This document shows, piece after piece, positions 38,148 to 49,855 of a stretch of 64,000 nucleotides of DNA (position 1 is the stretch's first letter; every line of letters starts with the position of its first letter). Both the position numbers and the translations under genes were made by a program. The notes under the pieces are model-generated. The model ran no database searches. It worked only from the letters and a program-made list of their open reading frames with translations, and was not told where the DNA came from. The stretch spans positions 88,284 through 152,283 of the forward strand of contig SGPL01000007.1 of NCBI GenBank assembly GCA_004802705.1, given 5' to 3'. The stretch comes from Bondarzewia mesenterica. Lineage: Eukaryota > Basidiomycota > Agaricomycetes > Russulales > Bondarzewiaceae.

Positions 38148-39795
38148 ATGTCGCTGCAAACCCCGCGCTCCAGTTTCATCGCTAAAATCGAGGTGAGTGT
38201 GACAGCAGTTTGTAGTAAGTTGATAACAAACATCATAAGTATCGCGGCTAGTTGTTCCGCCTGCCGCCGCGTTGGCTTTTTGTGCGCGTCGAAACAACTG
38301 ATGGAATCGTCGGATGGGGAGAAGCGACCCTTGAGGGTCATACGGAGGCCGTGGAAGGCGCATTTGACGACCTTCGCGAGCGATTCATAGGATGGGATGC
38401 GGATGGAATCGAAGACATATGGCAACATGCATATCGAGCTCGTTTCTATCGCGGAGGTCCTGTTCTCATGGTAAATATGTTCCCCCCTGTTGTATCGCTC
38501 AGCCAGGTCTACATGTATTTGATTCGTGGCAGTCTGCGTTGTCTGGTTTGGACATTGCGTTGTGGGACATCAAGGGCAAGAAGCTCGGCGTCCCTGTCTG
38601 GCAACTGCTCGGCGGGAAGGTACGCGATCGCGTCAAAGTGTACGGGTGGATTGGCGGGGACAAGCCGAGCGATACGTATGAAGGAGCCAAAGTCCGCAAG
38701 GAGCAGGGTTTTACTGCAGTCAAGATGAATGGCACCGGTGCGCGCTGATGGACGAAACAGACCCGTGTCTAAATCATATCTTAACATTGTGACTTAACCT
38801 AGGTTCTATTGCGTGGATTGACTCCCCAGCTATCCTCACAGACACTGTCGAACGTATCAAAAGCGTCCGCAGTCTGGGGATGGACGTAGGCGTGGACTTC
38901 CATGGTCGTCTGCATAAGGGTATGGCAAAGCAGCTCGCAAAGCTGCTAGAGCCGCACCAACCTATGTTCATCGAAGGTAATACTCCTTTATGTTCTGCTA
39001 TTATCCAGATTTGTTTAATTTCTGCAGAACCCCTTCTCCCTACCCAGCCTGAGGAAATTGCAGACCTCGCGCAGCAAATTTCGACGCCGATCGCTCTTGG
39101 AGAACGGCTTTACAGCCGCGCCGACTTCCGGCCCTACCTTGAGCGACGCGCGATCGACATCGCTCAGCCCGATGTAGGCCTCCAAGTCTCCACGCTCGTA
39201 CTCCAACACCCCCATCCTGACTTGTATGTTCTATAGGTGTCGCATTGCGGAGGTATCAGCGAGCTGCGACGGATAGCGTCGTTGACAGAAACGTACGATG
39301 TCGCGCTCGCGCCGCACTGTCCTCTTGGACCAGTAGCTCTGGCAGCGTGTATGCAGGTGGCTTTACATGCGCCGAACTGTGAGCATATTCTCCGAGTGCA
39401 TCTCTGCGGTACATTTGACATTCCATGCTAATATCATACAGTCGTTATCCAAGAGATGAGTTGGCAGGTTTGTCCTCCCACTAGATTTATTCTGGACTCG
39501 CTAAGGATACACATGCACGTCTCAGATACACTACAACAAGGGCGCAGACCTCTTCACTTACCTCGTTGATCCATCCGTATTTGCCGTGAGTGACGGACAC
39601 GTTGAGGCGTTACAAGGTGGGTAGGCATTTGCCGCACGACCAAGTCCCACTGAAGAGCCTGTCACTCTAGGTCCAGGATTGGGAATTGAGATCAACGAGG
39701 TTTTGGTACGAGAGACGGCGGAAAAGCACTCCAAGCAGATAGCCTGGAGGAACGAAGTATGGAGGGGCCAGGATGGAACGCAAAGAGAGTGGTAG
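38148..39795 (+). CDS. D-galactonate dehydratase-like enzyme (enolase superfamily)
   Basis: Mg-dependent sugar-acid dehydratase of the mandelate racemase/muconate lactonising group. ATG 38148 ([15 protein letters not shown]). Motifs in order: [79 protein letters not shown] (His general acid/base in GalD), MFIE joined by an intron to EPLLP (metal ligand), [12 protein letters not shown], and [15 protein letters not shown] (second catalytic His). The C-terminus reads [11 protein letters not shown]; stop 39793-39795. The DFHGR and HCPLGP pair favours D-galactonate dehydratase over fungal L-galactonate dehydratase. Neighbouring malic enzyme suggests carbohydrate/central carbon use but no operon logic applies. 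Exact substrate is inferred. Confidence 0.85.
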
Positions 39796-40701
39796 AAACT
39801 TGTTCGACGGTGAGCTCTACTCTAGATGCTCGAGTAGGCTCGAGTTCATGCTTCTGATGGCTGTAATGTTTCGCTGCGCTGTGCAGTGTGTGCAGGATAC
39901 ATGTTACGATGCCATACGAGAGCGTAGATAAGGTGTTCATGCACAGACTGCATCGGAAATCGAGAACCGAAGTGCACTCCTTCTATCCTCCCTTTGCCTC
40001 CCCCCCACCCCACAGACACTCGGCCTCGGCCGCGATTGAAATAGATGGAATCCGCATGTTACTAAGTAGATGTCTGATACATGTATTATCGACCGAACAG
40101 ACATTCCCGATGGCGAGGTCATCATTGACCGGTGACCAGTCATTTGTCACTTGCTGAAGTCGCAGAACTGTCGCAGATTGCCAATTGGAATGATCTCCGG
40201 AGCTTTCGTTAGAAAGATGCTGCGAGGAACGACAATGAAGCGTGAGGTGCTTCTTGAATGACAGAAGGCGTCTGATAGGAAGAAAAGACGAGTGCTGTAC
40301 ATTACATAAAATCAGAGCATTTGGTTACGTAATCAGTGATGGATTTACTTGTCTCTCCGCCGCATACCACCATCTAATCATAGTGCTCAGCGCTGGACCC
40401 CCTGACCAACGGACCCCTTTATGCTACCTCATCCGCGCTTCTCATGGGACCAAAGTCTGTTCTATATTCTCGTCGGGAAGGCTGAAACGGCCATATGATT
40501 GTCTTTTCCGCACCAATGTGATGAAAAGAGGGGACGACACGGTCCAAATTCATGGACGTCCTCCATCATCATATCAACCAATTTCTCTCCTTACGAAATA
40601 TTCTTTGACTTCGGAATCAAACCCTGAAGAATTAAGATCCGTCCAGCACCCTATATAAACAACGTGCCCAAGTCGACGATTAACCCCTCACTTCGACAAT
40701 C
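39796..40701. other. Upstream region of the P450 gene
   Basis: About 900 bp with no recognisable exon except the core promoter of the P450 (TATA box at 40652-40659). Confidence 0.5.
40652..40659 (+). promoter_or_regulatory. TATA box of the CYP53-like gene
   Basis: TATATAAA lies 43 bp upstream of the ATG at 40702, a strong match at a compact spacing typical of a short leader. Confidence 0.6.
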
Positions 40702-42675
40702 ATGAGCGTCGTCGGTTCAGTCATAGATGCTGCTCGCGGCGTTGATATAGCCTCTATCCTTGTTCTGGTCACTGCCGTACTCATTCTCTCTCATCTACTT
40801 CCGTGGCTCGTCGACCCCCATGGCATCCGTTCTTACCCTGGCCCTTGGTTAGCCAAGTTTTCCGATGCTTGGTTGGGATGGACTGCCGCCAATGGTCATC
40901 GTTCCGAGGTCGTACATGATCTGCACAAGAAATACGGTAAGTCATCTTTTCAAGGTCTCTTCAGTGCTGACCATCTTTGCAGGCCCAATCGTCCGCCTCG
41001 CGCCAAACCATGTCTCCATATCAGACCCAGCGGCTCTTCAAATCGTCTACGCACATGGAAACGGTTCTCTCAAGTCGAATTTTTACGACGCATTTGTCTC
41101 CATACAGCGCGGTCTTTTCAACACCCGCGATCGCGCAGCCCATGCCCGCAAACGTAAGATCGTCTCGCACATATTCTCCCAGAAGAGCGTGCTCGAGTTC
41201 GAGCCGAATGTGAGAGAGTATGTGAAGATGCTTTTACAGCAGTGGGATAGGCTCTCCGACATGGCCGCGAAGGATATGGAAGGGGAAGAGGGTGAAGGTG
41301 GCTGGAAAGGCAGAGGCGGCCGGCTTTGGTTAGATTGCCTCCCCTGTGAGTCTTTCCCAGTTTGCATACCCAATAATGTCTGCGAATCCTTACATTCATT
41401 GTTTCTTTCAGGGTATAATTATCTGGCTTTCGACATCATTGGTAGGTTCACCCGATTTTGCGCGCACGGTTGTGCCTAACAAAGCCTCGCTTGCCCAGGT
41501 GACCTGGCGTTCGGCAATCCGTTCGGGATGCTCCGCTCCGCAAAAGATTCGGCCCCCGTCGCAAAATCACAAGAGGCAGCGATTGCATCGTACGGCAAGG
41601 AGAATGTAACTTGCGAGGTCGTTTCCTTTCCCGCTGTGCAAATTCTCAACGACCGTGGCGAATTCTCGGCAGCCATGGGTGTTCTGCCTCCATGGTGGCG
41701 GCCATTGGTCAAACGGTATATACCTTGGTTCAGCAACGGTGATAAGGCTGTGAAGAATTTGGCTGGTTTGGCTATCGCCGGAGTGTCGAAGCGTTTGGCA
41801 ATGCCGACTTATCGTGTTGACCTTCTGAGCAAGCTCCAGGAAGGCAAGGATGATGAAGGTCGCCCTATGGGAAGGGAGGAGTTGACTGCCGAGGCTCTTA
41901 CCCAGCTTATTGCGGGAAGTGACACGACTTCCAAGTAAGAGATTTTACACCCAATCGCCATCGTTGACGTTACTCACTTTTATGTTTTCAGCACGTCATG
42001 CGCAATTACCTATTATCTCGCTGCCAACCCGCGATGCCAGGAGAAGTTGCAACATGAGCTTGACGAGGCGCTGGCAAACGAGGACGATCCCGTGTCGACT
42101 TTCGACACTGTCAAACGTCTCCCATATCTCGAGGCCGTCATAAATGAATCAATTCGCATCCATTCGACTTCCGGCGTCGGCCTTCCCCGCGTAGTTTCCG
42201 AAGGTGGCATGATCATCCATGGCAAAACGTTCCCAGAGGGTACCATTTTAAGTGTACCGAGTTACACGATCCACCGGGATATAGATGTCTGGGGAAATGA
42301 CCCGGACTCGTTCAGGCCCGAAAGGTGGTTCGAGCAGGACAGCGATGCTATTCAGAAGACGTTCAACCCTTTCTCCTTTGGTCCTCGGTACGATTCGTCT
42401 GCTTGCACGCAGTGCGGGCGTAACTAACTTTCCCGATTGACTAGGGCTTGCGTCGGCCGAAATCTTGCAAACATGGAACTTCTTATTATCATCTCGTCGA
42501 TCCTTCGACGCTACCACTTCGTCCTGGAAGAGCCGGAGAAGCGCGTGCGTTGTGCCTCATAGTCTCCACAAAGTTTGTCCTCATGACTTGCCTTTTCCTA
42601 TAGCTCCAAACACGTGAGGGCTTCCTCCGCAAGCCGCTGCACTGCAAGGTTGGCATAAAGAGAAGGGATTTGTAG
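40702..42675 (+). CDS. Cytochrome P450, CYP53 (benzoate 4-monooxygenase) family
   Basis: Heme monooxygenase of the ER membrane. CYP53 enzymes para-hydroxylate benzoate and related aromatic acids. ATG 40702. A hydrophobic anchor (IASILVLVTAVLILSHLL) is followed by the Pro-rich hinge RSYPGPWLAKFSD. CYP53-like stretches follow: SEVVHDLHKKYG, VRLAPNHVSISDP, GLFNTRDRAAHARKRKIVSH. Helix I reads LIAGSDTTSN, the ExxR motif EAVINESIR, and the heme loop NPFSFGPR is spliced near 42389-42446 to ACVGRNLANMEL, restoring FxxGxRxCxG. The end reads HCKVGIKRRDL, stop 42673-42675. Six or so introns, all GT-AG, and no frame break. It sits 1.7 kb from a salicylate-hydroxylase-like gene, consistent with aromatic-acid metabolism. 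The substrate is inferred from family resemblance. Confidence 0.88.
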
Positions 42676-43044
42676 TATCGTGCTATGCGTGTCTGTATGT
42701 CTATGTAAACTGCTCATCTTTGAATGGACCAATGATCTGTATTCGGTAACCCCCGTCAATCAGTACATCAAGGTCCCCGGTCAATCTCACAAGAAGTGTG
42801 CTTTGGAGCCTATATAGGGAAATCTTGTGTTAGCTTCGGTCTAACGGTCTGCACCTGTTGGGCTTGCTAGGTAACATGAACTCACGAGCGTGAGACAACA
42901 TCAGCCTCATCGACAATGATAGGATTCAGCTCCAGGCCGCTATGTCATTAGGCGACTGCGCCGCCATTGATGTGAAGATTCCCAAGCAGCGATCCTCGTG
43001 CGCACGATGGTCTTCATTGCTGCACAGGAGCAATACGAAGTTCA
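42676..43044. other. Short spacer
   Basis: About 370 bp with no recognised feature. It may include an unseen 5' exon of the downstream membrane protein. Confidence 0.4.
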
Positions 43045-43817
43045 ATGGCACTAGGCAGTACCAGCGCGAGCGGCTCGGTGCCCACAGCGACGGGAAGCCC
43101 TACACCCAGTCAGAGTCAAGTTACCGATCCAGCTCCCAACTTCTTCGCTACTGGCACATCACCTCCTTTGATTATCGGGTTCATCGCGGTAGCGATATTC
43201 GCGGTGGGGGTAATTGGGTTGTGTGCGTGGAGGAGGATGGTAGGGAGGGGTCGTCATATCCTGGTGGTCGATGATTGGGACGGTCTTGAAGGCGAAAAGA
43301 AGTACTTCGCAGAGAAGCCAAAGCTATTCGAGTGTTGGTTGGAGCTGTTTGCTGGAGGGATTGCGACCTGGGAGAATATCATGGTAAGCACGTCTCATCG
43401 TAGCCTTCGGATGAATTGATAGTTGATCTAGTGAGGATCAATCATTAGCCCTTGGCCACCAGCGTCGTCACGGATAACGCAAGAGATACGGAAGCATTTT
43501 ACGTATCTACATCGAAGCTGTGGTGGAGAAAGAAGGGCCGTCCTGACGAGGACCAAAGGAGCGCAATACCAGGACGACAGGTCACTAGTGCCAGTCGCCT
43601 ACAACTCGCAGTAATTGTCACAATGCCCTCTCAACATCGCGGACGGGCAAAAGGCCACGAGACATCTATCATGTCCGACAATTTTGGTGACCAAGAACCT
43701 TCCGAGTATACGATCGGGTTGGTGGAAATGCCATGGAGAATGCAAGAGCAGTCAGGCGATGCTAAGAGTATGCTACTGAGAAGTCGCGCTGGATCATCAT
43801 CATCAATTCCAGTGTAG
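43045..43817 (+). CDS. Single-pass membrane protein, Ser/Thr-rich ectodomain (family member 1)
   Basis: No known function. ATG 43045 gives a Ser/Thr/Pro-rich N-terminus (GSVPTATGSPTPSQ), then one hydrophobic span (LIIGFIAVAIFAVGVIGL) followed by the basic stop-transfer WRRMVGRGR. After an intron (GTAAGC donor near 43384) the cytosolic part runs to SSSSIPV, stop 43815-43817. Just after the membrane comes a pattern KPKLFECW, then about 10 residues, then WENIMPLATSV. The minus-strand gene at 51381-52192 has the same layout and motif spacing. The role might be cell-surface or cell-wall sensing, but only topology supports that. Absence of a cleavable signal peptide suggests an upstream exon or a type III topology. 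Confidence 0.6.
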
Positions 43818-44421
43818 ACTAGTTGACGAGTTGACACAGGTATTAGTCATTATGCACTATACGTGGTGGAATATATTACACCGAATCACTAACTTCTCTG
43901 AGGGTGAGGCCTAGAAGATTTCTACGTGGAGTTATTTTAGGACCATTGCGATCCTATCCACTACATAAGAAGTGGATACATGGCGATTCTGCAGACGGCA
44001 GGGCAAAATATGCTTTGTTCGTAGCCTCAGACACTGACGAGGGATCGATTGATCGCCAGCTCCCGACGAATAAGTACTATCGTGTGAGTCGCTATAGATT
44101 GTGGTGAGCCCACTTGATTCGAATACTGAAAGTAAGCAAAAAACTTCATTCCGTCTCAGAAATTAAGTTTCAAGCTTCAGGCTTAAAAAAGGGGTGGAGC
44201 GGAAGACGGATCAGATAGGAGCATAAGAGCTTTTAGAATGAAGTCGTTGTGGGATTCCGGGGGGATGATATGTAAAATAGTGACCTCGGAAGCCACGACA
44301 CAGGAGAGGAATAGCTCAGGTCAATTGCATGCTCCGGGGGGAGGGAGGGGGCTTTCAGCAACCGAACCGAGGTTAAACACATACTGGAAATTCCATACGA
44401 CCTCAATTGACTTATCGCCAT
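43818..44421. other. Convergent intergenic region
   Basis: About 600 bp between 3' ends of the membrane protein and the FAD monooxygenase. No feature recognised. Confidence 0.5.
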
Positions 44422-46371
44422 CTACAACTTTGCCTTCTCCAATACTTGTCGTCGAACAGACTCAAGCAATTTCCATTCCGCTTGGGCCCAGTCTGCATCT
44501 GGGCCGCCTTTCCATTGCCAACTCCACTTCCTCGAATGCTCTTTGCCCCATCGAGCTTTCCACGAATCCTGAAGGTACTGCTCGGCCTCAGAAGATTTCG
44601 TTAACTCTCGGTTACGCTGGGGGGGGACCCCAATTGTCGCCGAATTCGTACATCATCCCAACTTTCCTTGTTCTGGAAACGATGTCCTTGGCAAATTCAA
44701 GGCGGATATCTTGATATATTGCGAGTGCCGTGTCGATGCGTTCATGCGTGGTCAACGGGTGAGTGAGTAGCCTCCCAAGAACATAAGCGTCCTAGATTAG
44801 ATAGCAATCCAACTCGGCATGCACACAAGTTCTACACAGGGAATCAAGCATGCAAAACTCACCTCTAACGCCTGTCCTGCGCCTGCGCCAAAATGCGGCA
44901 GCATCGCATGCACCTGGAATGGCACTCATATCATATGCATCCGCCAAAGGTACGTTTTCAAGGCTCACGTACTGCATCACCTAGGACAGCGACTGACCCA
45001 ACAGCGCACCTGGAGACATCGTCCATTGCATGAATAGCCCATGCTGATGCCTTGTCGAAACACTACCCGCGCCATGAATACCATGAGCTTGTTTAATGAC
45101 ATAAATTCGATTCAAGCTATTGCCAACTTACCTTAAGAAGTGCCTGTACCTCCGGCTCGAAACCGGCATAGCAGGCTCGCACCTCCTCAGCTGACACGTC
45201 ATGCACCCACTTTCCCTCGAATGGCTTTCCATACCCGTCCGGTACGGTACGGAATCCCACGAAATTAATCAAAGCGCCCTGCGAGATCGGGTATACAACG
45301 ACATGCTGGGGCACACGATCCGAGTCCACATCTTTCCCGAAAACTATCGGAGATGCTTAGAGAACCCACCTTATTTTTACCGCAATACTGCGATAGTGGC
45401 AAGGCTGTAAATAGAAAATTGACACGGTGGAAGCGAAAGAATACGTACTATCACAGGCAGGTGGGTAGTGCGATGATCTTTCCATACCGCGTTCAGCGTC
45501 TCCCGCTTGATCAATGCTCTATACGCAGTCGTCCCAGTCCACACGGGATTTACACTACTGCTCGTGTCCCCAACGCCGGATATTTCTGACAACATCGTCG
45601 ATCGCACGGTGCTGCGTATACCATCCGATCCGATGAGCACATCGGCTGTGGCAGTCGAGCCGTCAGCAAAATGCAATATTAACGGCGACTTCATGTCAGA
45701 CGTTGAGGTTGTCGACCGTGAGTACGATACTAGGCGAGCGGAAGTATGAACTGTACACAGAGGATGGGACTCGAATCCTTTCTGTAACACGGCGAGCAGG
45801 GTGGTGCGGTGGACAAGTAAAGGATCCACTAGGAGAAAAGTGGAGGGAGGTGGATATCAACTTGAATATGAACGTATTGTCCGGTCGAGGAGATACAGTG
45901 CGTACCAGGCGTATTTTGCTTGAAAAAAATTGTATCCTTCGTCCACTTGGTCTGCATTGCGGTAGGTAAAACCCAGAGATCCCGCTAGGTGAACAGTCAG
46001 TTCATGAATAGTTGAGAATTGTGAGCACATCGGCTACGCATGCCTTCTTGCCTTCCTGCTGCGCCTATTTCTCCGCTCAACTCCTCCAGGAGTCCCAGGC
46101 GCTCTAGAAATTGGTGCGAACGAGGCCAAACACTGAGCCCTGCTCCAACCGTGCCCAGAGAGGGCTGAGCCTCGTAGATTTCGACCGCTATGGGAGCCGT
46201 AGGATCGTTAAACCTCATCAGCGTCGCGGCGAGCGCAAGGCCGCCAGGTCCGCCACCACTGCAAGTGTTCTAAGTCGGCATGATAACGTCCAAAAAAACA
46301 AGAGACGTGAACGGTAGTAGCCGGACGAGAACGTACCAGATCGCTACCCTGAACTTGGGTGAAGGCTCCAT
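44422..46371 (-). CDS. FAD-dependent aromatic monooxygenase, salicylate hydroxylase-like (frame break near 3' end)
   Basis: Class A flavoprotein monooxygenase; salicylate hydroxylases convert salicylate to catechol using NADH and oxygen. The ATG complementary to 46369-46371 opens MEPSPKFRVAI, spliced at GTACGT to CGGGPGGLALAATL (FAD-binding GxGxxG). Further motifs: GTVGAGLSVWPRSHQFLERL, GFTYRNADQVDEG, ADVLIGSDGIRSTVR, ALLK spliced to CFDKASAWAIHAMDD, VAVLGDAVHAMLPHFGAG (the GD motif) and GQALE. The last exon starts DAYVLGRLLTHP. In it, eight Cs on the coding strand (44619-44626) create an early TAA after DNWGPP; seven would give GPPQRNREL and an end EKAKL at 44422-44424. One middle splice (near 45830-45880) is uncertain. 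Close to CYP53. Salicylate is a likely but unproven substrate. Confidence 0.83.
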
Positions 46372-47603
46372 CACTAGTGTCAGTAAGGTGGTGGTTTATG
46401 GTAAGAGAGAAAAGAGCAGCAGCGGTGAATCAGCTTGTCGCTCTCCCACAGGAAGGGACCAAGAAGCTACATATAATCGGATTAGTTGCCTAGGCACTCA
46501 GTACGTACGTTCTATGACGGGGGATAGTGGGATTTGCGCCCTTCTCATCCTGAATCAGAATATATGTCCCATGACTCCCGATGCTCGAGAATGGTACTTA
46601 CTGTGTGAAGCACAGACGATCATTCTGGAGGGACCTGTCGCGTGCATTGAAAATTCCTTAACAAATAAATAAAATATTGTGATGTAGTCAGGAAAGAAAG
46701 CATAAGATGGATTGCAGGGTCCGACTGACGATACCGAGGAAGAAATTGGACTTCGCCAGTACTGTGTTCCTCGAAAGTAAAGAAAGAGCTTGAAGAACAG
46801 GAACGAGATAGAAAACAAACAGGGCGATCAATGGAGTGATTAACGGTCTAGTCTGGTCTAGTCTGGCAAGAAGTTCGGCATAAGCTACGGACTTTGAAAT
46901 CGGCTCGAGCGCCGCGCCGCGCCCCGCGATAGGCTCGGACACAATTCGCGCTCGACGCCACCATCTTAAATTTTTATCTCAGTCAATTATGTATCCTTTC
47001 TCTCAAGAGTTTATTCACAGCACACTGGATACATGGCATGCCTAGTAATTTTTTCTTGTGCATACAACAGAGGGAGGGGGAGGGGAAACAGACAGGACCG
47101 AGTTCAAACTTCACAGTACAAGTGCCGGAACCCCGACAGTAAATCGTTCTCTTTGTCCGCGCTTTCGAATTCATCGACCGTTTAATCGTTCCACTAATCG
47201 CTCATTGTGTATATTCCCCTAACAGTTTTCAATCGAGAATTACGTCGGCATCTCGCTCACTGGGATACGGCCGGAGAAAACCTACCTAGCAGTTACTTGG
47301 ATGGGGTTTTTGAAGCAGGGACGTGATAGCACTTCGAAGGAATCTGAGTGATAGTACTGCAGTGGTTCCGGGCGTTGTGCTGAAGACAGCGTGCCTTCGC
47401 AAATCTGACTTATCAGTGTATCCTTTTCGCCGAGCAGACTCCCAGCTTAAGATCGAGATACTGATGCATCGCTGCCCTTACTGCACGGTGAACAAGTAGG
47501 ATTAAAATCTCATCGGCAATTCCTGTTCATCAGCTGAAAGTTGCTTTCCCCCTTTATCCTTTTTATCCAGCAGTTCATAAGATCACAGTTACCAAAAAGA
47601 TGC
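46372..47603. other. Intergenic region
   Basis: About 1.2 kb. A minus-strand frame at 46688-46942 (hydrophobic middle) lacks an ATG and any recognised domain. A tandem TCTAGTC pair near 46848-46863 is minor. No gene called. Confidence 0.45.
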
Positions 47604-48940
47604 TTAAGAAAGTGAAGGGTTGTTCTCCGCGAAGTACTCGTGCGAGCTGAGGATCGAAAATCAGGACTGACGCGTCGGAGACTGATGGAGAAAAGGACTT
47701 ACTCGGCGTTCTCGATGGCCTCGGAGGGGTTGGAGGAGGCAAGACTCTTGCACCCGCTCTGGCCGTACACGTAGTCCTGCGTGGAACCATTGTCGGTGAA
47801 GTGCTGGGAAAATTATCCATCGTTAGATAGACGGAAAGGTGAGAGAGTTCAAGTCTGACTGACCGATTGCTCGTGGACGATAGTGCCCGCCTTGGAATCC
47901 GTGCCGGTAGCAGGTGCATCCCAGAAAGCACCGCAAAGATAGATGTAACCTGTGTCAAAGGTTAGGTCAGGCAGAATCCAGACAACTAGACACATATGGA
48001 GCGCGTACCATGCTCGTCGGGGTAGACGTATGCGTAGGCGTCCGAGTCCGTGCAAGTACAGTCGTAAGTGGTGCTGAGAGGATCGCTGCCGATCTCGGCG
48101 TAGTGCGTCTGCACGGTGCTCTTGCGCGACGACGTGTACGATCCGAACCAGGTCGTGTAGCGGGCCGTGCCACTGGAGATGCCGCTAAGGTACGAGGTCG
48201 CGTTATTGACGTAGGTCACAGCGTTGCTCGCAGCAGTGCTGATGGAGCTCTCGCGGGACGAAGAGCAGCCGTTGTAACCAATCGCGCGCCTCTCGACGCT
48301 ACGGCGCGCGGGCCTCTTGCCGACGGCGGCAAGTTTGCCGGTCACCTTGCTGGCAGTGGCGGTAGTCTCAGCCTCGATAGCCTGAAGCTGATTCTCAGCG
48401 TCAACGTAAAAGAACCTGTTGTTCGCGTCGAACTAGTCCACGATGAACGATGAGTAACTTCAGTTTAGGGTATGACAAAAACTTACGCCATATTTGCCGA
48501 CGCCGACAGAGGTAAAATTGTAGACACCAGCGAGATCGTGCTCGACCTCAATGGTCTCACCAGGCGCGAGGACCGCGAAAGAAGACTCCTTGTTTGCTGC
48601 AACGACCTTCTCGGCGACGTACTTGACCTTTACACCAGTGAAGGAGGGAACAGCGCCAGATTCGGAAGAGATTGCGAAACTGTTAGTCTGATAAGTTGAG
48701 ATGACGGACTCGGATTCTTGAGCAACTAAAGGAAGCAAATAAATGATTAGTTCGCAAGTCGGAGAGACAAATCTGTCGACACACCTTGATCGACTCGTCG
48801 CCAGTGTTCTTCAAAATGGTCGTGACTTTAAGGTTGTCAACGTCGACGACGGTGTCCGGAGTAGAAACTGACAAACTCAAGCCTGGGGCAGCAGAAGCGC
48901 CGAGAGCGGAGAGAAGGAGGGAGGCGAGAACTACACGCAT
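47604..48940 (-). CDS. Secreted deuterolysin-type zinc metalloprotease (M35)
   Basis: Extracellular neutral metalloprotease of the aspzincin group. The ATG complementary to 48938-48940 starts a signal peptide (MRVVLASLLLSALGASAA). A propeptide follows (VSTPDTVVDVDNLKV, FAVLAPGETIEVEHDLAG), with a basic junction RPARRSVERRA before the mature part (IGYNGCSSSRESSISTA). The zinc site is TIVHEQS plus H: the HExxH motif is split by an intron between the last Ser and His, and the downstream GSTQDYVYG supplies the aspartate ligand motif (GxxxDxxYG). After a GTAAGT donor the final exon ends NADSHEYFAENNPSLS, stop 47604-47606, as in the family. A TATA box lies 80 bp upstream, and a tandem duplication lies further upstream. 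Likely protein-nitrogen scavenging. Confidence 0.92.
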
Positions 48941-49019
48941 GACGATGACAAGATGTAGGAAAGACGATCAAGGCGACAAAAGACGACTGAGCCCGAGGTA
49001 GAGCATTGCATCAAAAAGG

Positions 49020-49027
49020 CTTTTATA
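49020..49027 (-). promoter_or_regulatory. TATA box of the deuterolysin gene
   Basis: On the minus strand this reads TATAAAAG, 80 bp upstream of the ATG at 48940. Confidence 0.55.
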
Positions 49028-49125
49028 GTCCGTCGTTCAAACCAGCCATCTAACAAGGAACATGGAGACCACGAGGGAGTTGTGAAAGTCATGTGGAAAT
49101 AGAGGGCAGCAGGATCGCAGAAAAA

Positions 49126-49413
49126 AGCTGATAGAACAATCATTGAGAGTTTGATCGGGGTAAAGCCACAAAGCTACACAAGGCGGCCGACGAATATGAA
49201 GACGCGACATGATTCGATTCGATTGACGGCGTTTGGCTTTGATAAGGATACACCAAGAGTAGGAACCGCGTAGCCTGATAGAATAATTTTTGCGAGTTCG
49301 GCCGGGGTAAAACCACAAAGCTGCACAAGGTGGCCGGCGAATGTTAAGATGTGACGTGAAACGATTCGCTTGACGGCGTTTGGCTTTGGTAAGGATCCAC
49401 CAAGAGTAAGAAC
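49126..49413. repeat. Imperfect tandem duplication, two copies of about 143 bp, period 147
   Basis: Copy 1 spans 49126-49267 and copy 2 spans 49272-49413. Both begin AGC(C)TGATAGAA, carry GGGGTAAA(G/A)CCACAAAGCT and GACGGCGTTTGGCTTTG, and end CCAAGAGTA(G/A)GAAC. The copies differ by scattered substitutions and small indels, roughly 80-85 percent identical by eye. The array begins about 185 bp upstream of the deuterolysin ATG. Confidence 0.85.
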
Positions 49414-49855
49414 TGGTAGGGAGGGGGAGCACGTAGCGGAAAGAATGCAATACCATTTGAAATACCTGCCTGAAGATAGTAAAGTAACGAGCCCAGTCCG
49501 CCAAGAATGCACAGGAGTAGCATGCGGAGGATCAATAGAGGATCATGCGGAATGTTGTTCAAGGCCAACCACCTCCGACGACACTCAGGATGAGTATCTA
49601 TCAGATGGATGCCTTCACAATGGAAGTGTGAACACCTTCAGCCGTTCAATCAGAGTAGCACCTTCCGTGCCGCGTTTGCCAAGACCTTTCCGCTGTACGA
49701 CGCATGGAACTCTGGAGACGGTGATCAGGCCATGCACTGGTGAAGGCTTCCATCATTAAGTGGTTCGCATGCATTGATGCTGCCTCAAAGGAGTAGCAAT
49801 AATAAACGTTGACTCACCCTTTCCAAGTGATTGCAGCACTCTCCCCTACCTGTTC

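Larger units (their letters stand above)
48941..49855. other. Deuterolysin promoter region with tandem duplication
   Basis: Divergent region upstream of the protease (minus) and of a membrane protein (plus). Contains a TATA box and the 147-bp duplication listed separately; the remainder shows no exon. Confidence 0.55.

Noticed and set aside
44500..44626. Calling the FAD monooxygenase a pseudogene
   Set aside because: The only defect is one base in a C8 run after all cofactor motifs, and the same kind of defect recurs in other genes here, so an error is more likely.
45760..45790. tRNA-like GGATTCGAGTCC on the minus strand
   Set aside because: It lies inside a clear coding exon of the FAD monooxygenase (KGFESHP) and spacing is wrong for a T arm.
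46688..46942. 84-codon minus-strand frame with a hydrophobic centre
   Set aside because: The first codon is GTG, there is no ATG, no exon partner and no known domain.
47914..48453. 179-codon plus-strand frame
   Set aside because: Mirror of the deuterolysin coding exon; Arg/Val/Ala-rich composition is typical of antisense of GC-rich codons.
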